A DNA stretch of 64,000 nucleotides, from contig CAYGAG010000005.1 in NCBI GenBank assembly GCA_964347765.1, positions 1 to 64,000 on the forward strand, written 5' to 3'. Of this stretch, positions 61,615 through 64,000 are shown in pieces; position 1 is the stretch's first letter, and every line of letters begins with the position of its first letter. The position numbers and the translations under genes are program-made. The notes beneath the pieces are model-generated. The model did no database searches. It saw only the letters and a program-made list of their open reading frames with translations, and was not told where the DNA came from. Source of the DNA: CAYGAG01 sp964347765. GTDB taxonomy: Archaea > Thermoproteota > Bathyarchaeia > Bathyarchaeales > Bathycorpusculaceae.

Positions 61615-62832
61615 TCATTCAAATAGAGTCACAGTTACCTTTTGGTTTTTTTCTAGCACGTCGATGTTGAGTGGGAGGACAATATAACCATGAGCCTCTG
61701 TCATGCTCGTTATTGCTCCGGACTGTTTAAAGACTGGGTGAGCATAATTGCCTTTCAGCTTGACTGGAAGAAACTGCTTTCTACCCAGTGAAGATACGAT
61801 CCTTTGAGCAAGTCTGGTCATGACTGTTTTTGTGGCTCTTGGTGGCAATCGGGCAATCTTTCGGATGGCTGGAACGAGTAGCAGATAAGCATTCAATAGA
61901 CATGATGTCGGATATCCAGGCATTCCGAATACAGGCCTGTCATCCACCAATGCGTAAAGAGTTGGCTTGCCAGGCTTTATCTGAATGCCATGAAATAAGA
62001 TGTTCCCAACATCTTTTGTCACGTTCATCAGGAGGTCTTTCTCTCCTACGGAGCTTCCGCCTGAAAAGACTAGCATGTCATATTCTAGAAATTCCTTCAC
62101 AGCTTTCTTGAGGTCTTCGGTTGTATCTGGCACGGCTTGACTTCTTACGGGAATGCCCCCATTCTTGTTTATGATAGAAGATAACGTGTAGGAATTTACG
62201 TCGTAGATATGTCCAGCTTTCAGTGGAGTTCCAACATCTTGGATTTCCGTTCCTGTTGGAACTACTGCAATCTTTGGTTTCTCGTATACGCTTACTTCCT
62301 TCATTCCTAGAGCTGTTAGAGCGCCGATTCTTGCTGGATATAATTGCTGCTCTCCTCTAAGAACGACTTGTCCTTCTTCTATGTCTTCTCCCTTTGGAGA
62401 GATATTTGCTCCTGGATACACTGGTTTCAAAAAACTAATGGCGTCGCCTCTTTTCTCGGTGAACTCAACCATGACAACTGCATCTGCCCCGTCAGGCATA
62501 GGAGCGCCCGTAGCCACTTGGATGCATTGTCCTGTTCCCACAATCTCTTTAGACGGCGTTCCCGCATGTAGGACTGCTGAGAGCTTCAGGTTTTTTGGTT
62601 TAAGCGTGGTAGCTCCGAATGTATCTTCCGCTTTCACTGCATATCCATCCATGGAAGCCCTATCAAAGGGGGGTACAGACATTCTTGCCACAATGTCTTC
62701 CGTGAGCACTCTGTCGAGGGCGTTTTCGATCGGCACTGTTTCTTTTCTCTCTACAGGTCTTACAGATTTCTGGATGCGTCTCAAAGCATCCTCATAGGGT
62801 ACGAGTTCCTGAAACGGTTTCATCTTGTTCAT
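61615..62832 (-). CDS. moeA: Molybdopterin molybdenumtransferase MoeA
   Basis: MoeA inserts Mo (or W) into adenylylated molybdopterin. The protein has the N-terminal domain (FQELVPYEDALRRI, PPFDRASMDGYAV), the MoCF domain (KIAVVPTGTEIQDVG, VFSGGSSVGEKDLL, ALVDDRPVFGMPGYP) and the C-terminal beta domain (QFLPVKLKG). Starting at ATG 62832, which overlaps the moaB stop (ATGA), it has 405 residues; the frame is open 30 codons further but inside moaB. Confidence 0.95.
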   Translation of the reverse strand: MNKMKPFQELVPYEDALRRIQKSVRPVERKETVPIENALDRVLTEDIVARMSVPPFDRASMDGYAVKAEDTFGATTLKPKNLKLSAVLHAGTPSKEIVGTGQCIQVATGAPMPDGADAVVMVEFTEKRGDAISFLKPVYPGANISPKGEDIEEGQVVLRGEQQLYPARIGALTALGMKEVSVYEKPKIAVVPTGTEIQDVGTPLKAGHIYDVNSYTLSSIINKNGGIPVRSQAVPDTTEDLKKAVKEFLEYDMLVFSGGSSVGEKDLLMNVTKDVGNILFHGIQIKPGKPTLYALVDDRPVFGMPGYPTSCLLNAYLLLVPAIRKIARLPPRATKTVMTRLAQRIVSSLGRKQFLPVKLKGNYAHPVFKQSGAITSMTEAHGYIVLPLNIDVLEKNQKVTVTLFE

Positions 62833-63329
62833 CGATTGGCCTCCTTGACCGTATGTCCTAGTCCAGGGAGTATTAGCTTCTTGAGAGCCAGTCTCACAGC
62901 GTTCTTGGACCCTGGAAGGCAAAAGATTATTTTTCCTTTAATTGTTCCTGCGGCTGCACGGCTGATCATGGCTGCCTCACCGATCTCTCTATAGCTTAAG
63001 AATCTAAACAGCTCTCCAAAGCCTTCTATTCTCTTGTGCAGCAGTCCCGTTATGGTTTCTGTGGTCAAGTCTCTTTTGCTTATGCCAGTTCCACCGATTG
63101 TAAGGAGAACGTTGATTCTTGAATCTTTGAGGATGTTCTTCACGGTGGTCTCAATTAGAGAACTGTCGTTTTTTATTATGATGTAGGTGAGGAGTTCGTG
63201 GCCTTTGTCTTTGATCAGTTTTCGGGCTATTCTGGCTGATTCGTCGGTCTTTTTGGTTCGAGTGTCGCTCACGGTTATTATTGCGAAGTTCGCCCTTATT
63301 GATGGGTGTAGATTGTGTTCACTTACCAT
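62829..63329 (-). CDS. moaB: Molybdopterin adenylyltransferase-type protein MoaB
   Basis: A 166-residue MoCF-fold protein with FAIITVSDTRTKKTDESA, LLTIGGTGISKRDLTTETI and FCLPGSKNAVRLALKKLI. In organisms without MogA it adenylylates molybdopterin before metal insertion by MoeA. It overlaps moaC by 11 bases and moeA by four, so the three are one translational unit. Confidence 0.95.
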   Translation of the reverse strand: MVSEHNLHPSIRANFAIITVSDTRTKKTDESARIARKLIKDKGHELLTYIIIKNDSSLIETTVKNILKDSRINVLLTIGGTGISKRDLTTETITGLLHKRIEGFGELFRFLSYREIGEAAMISRAAAGTIKGKIIFCLPGSKNAVRLALKKLILPGLGHTVKEANR

Positions 63330-63813
63330 GCTCTCTACCTTTGACCTTTCTTAAGACTCTTAGTTCATCTATCTTTGTCTGGGGGTATTGACCTTCTTCA
63401 TCTTTTTCTAAATATTTCACCATGTCCCAGACGGTTAATAAGGCGGCTGTCGCACCTGCCAGTGCTTCCATCTCTACTCCAGTTTTGGATTTCGCCTTTA
63501 CCGTACACTTTGCGATGACGCATTGGTCATTGAGCCAGAAGCTTATGTCAACCTTTGACAAAGGTATCGTGTGGCACAAAGGAACCAGCTCGGGCGTCTT
63601 CTTGGCCGCCTGGATTCCAGCTATGGTTGCGGTTGATAGGACATCCCCTTTTTCGATCTTGCTTTTCCGTATGTCTTGGATGGTCTCAGGTTTCAGCCAA
63701 ATCTTTCCCTGCGCTTCAGCTACTCTGTCCACTTCAGGTTTATGGGATACGTCTACCATTCTTGGCAGGTGTAGCGGATCGCTATTCTCGCCCTGATCAT
63801 CTTTCATCTTCAT
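63319..63813 (-). CDS. moaC: Cyclic pyranopterin monophosphate synthase MoaC
   Basis: MoaC converts the MoaA product to cyclic pyranopterin monophosphate. Motifs are MVDVSHKPEVDRVAEAQG, ATIAGIQAAKKTPELVPLCHTIPLSK and the catalytic TGVEMEALAGATAALLTVWDMVKYLEKD. I chose ATG 63813, which follows the moaA stop after four bases (GGAA); the frame is open to 63846, overlapping moaA. Confidence 0.95.
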   Translation of the reverse strand: MKMKDDQGENSDPLHLPRMVDVSHKPEVDRVAEAQGKIWLKPETIQDIRKSKIEKGDVLSTATIAGIQAAKKTPELVPLCHTIPLSKVDISFWLNDQCVIAKCTVKAKSKTGVEMEALAGATAALLTVWDMVKYLEKDEEGQYPQTKIDELRVLRKVKGREHGK

Positions 63814-63817
63814 TTCC

Positions 63818-64000
63818 TCAGATGTAAGATCTGACAAGTTTCTCATCCCGTTTCCAATAGGGCTCTCTAAGAGCTGCTGCTTCTATGAATGCATCATTCA
63901 GTTGATCTGAGTCTGCGCATTCTCTTACAAGGGAAACTATCTCAACAAGATTGTCGTTCCTGAGAAGACAAGGTTTCAGCTTTCCAGAAGAGGTGACTCT
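63818..64000 (-). CDS. moaA: GTP 3',8-cyclase MoaA, C-terminal part only (cut by window end)
   Basis: The last 60 residues of MoaA are visible: the C-terminal cluster Cys region GKLKPCLLRND, then REPYWKRDEKLVRS before TGA at 63818. KPCL and REPYW are typical of MoaA ends. The radical-SAM N-terminal part lies beyond the window. It heads the moaA-moaC-moaB-moeA operon as seen here. Confidence 0.9.
   Translation of the reverse strand, partial: RVTSSGKLKPCLLRNDNLVEIVSLVRECADSDQLNDAFIEAAALREPYWKRDEKLVRSYI

Overview
The window is an archaeal chromosome segment, most likely from a Bathyarchaeia-like (TACK-group) lineage assembled from a metagenome. Archaeal signs are pyrB with pyrI, short-form PurA, ribosomal protein L14e, Cbf5, an archaeal UbiA-type lipid prenyltransferase, an archaeal AsnRS, Mer, two Lrp ligand-binding-only proteins, TATA boxes close to start codons, and two introns with bulge-helix-bulge-type sites (one in tRNA-Ser, one in the cbf5 mRNA). 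Two runs of ten Ns (21664-21673, 45971-45980) mark scaffold joins. The lineage call is inference from gene content.

Layout. 1-12.6 kb: housekeeping. It holds a partial tRNA-Pro, an ArsR-HTH/ATP-cone/NrdD-like protein without a glycyl-radical tail, pyrB, a coupled glutaredoxin and ferredoxin-thioredoxin-reductase-like pair, pyrI, purA, a tiny zinc protein with an Sm-like partner, a phosphodiesterase, a DNA glycosylase, an M20 peptidase, L14e, the intron-split cbf5, a methyltransferase and an intron-containing tRNA-Ser. 13-21 kb: transport and ion energetics (MFS, Ca2+-type P-ATPase, H+-pyrophosphatase, CorA-like), with two decayed pieces of a second P-ATPase. 21-30 kb: C1/C2 metabolism (acetate channel SatP, Acs, Mer with RAM/CBS sensor proteins, and an ADP-forming acyl-CoA synthetase fused to a GNAT domain that may acetylate Acs). 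30-36 kb: asnS, lipid prenyltransferase, a candidate ncRNA, sugar nucleotidyltransferase and TrxB.

36-42 kb is the first electron-transfer cluster: an extra HdrA flavin/FeS module, an HdrA-MvhD fusion, and NfnA/NfnB-like subunits. 42-47 kb has MgtC, an Hsp20-like protein, two TauE/SafE permeases, a 58-residue AbrB protein facing paired operators, and an AbrB-PhoU regulator. 47-59 kb is a second, larger cluster: an RHH-GcvH-like fusion that has lost the lipoyl lysine, a GltD-like flavoprotein with ferredoxin domains, an MvhD with a winged-helix-like tail, a 1006-residue double HdrA, MvhD, a hydrogenase-type protease with no hydrogenase nearby, HdrC, HdrB, and on the opposite strand an aldehyde ferredoxin oxidoreductase with a polyferredoxin. 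The two clusters look like alternative flavin-based bifurcating machines joining NAD(P)H, ferredoxin and a thiol/disulfide or unknown acceptor. 59-64 kb ends with Xaa-Pro peptidase, a second candidate ncRNA, flavodoxin, a tRNA(CAT), a glutaredoxin-like protein and the moaA-moaC-moaB-moeA operon, which would supply the pterin cofactor for the aldehyde oxidoreductase.

Several gene remnants (integrase-like, P-ATPase, SDR, malate-dehydrogenase-like) lie between intact genes and show past turnover. No CRISPR array, rRNA or intact insertion sequence was found.
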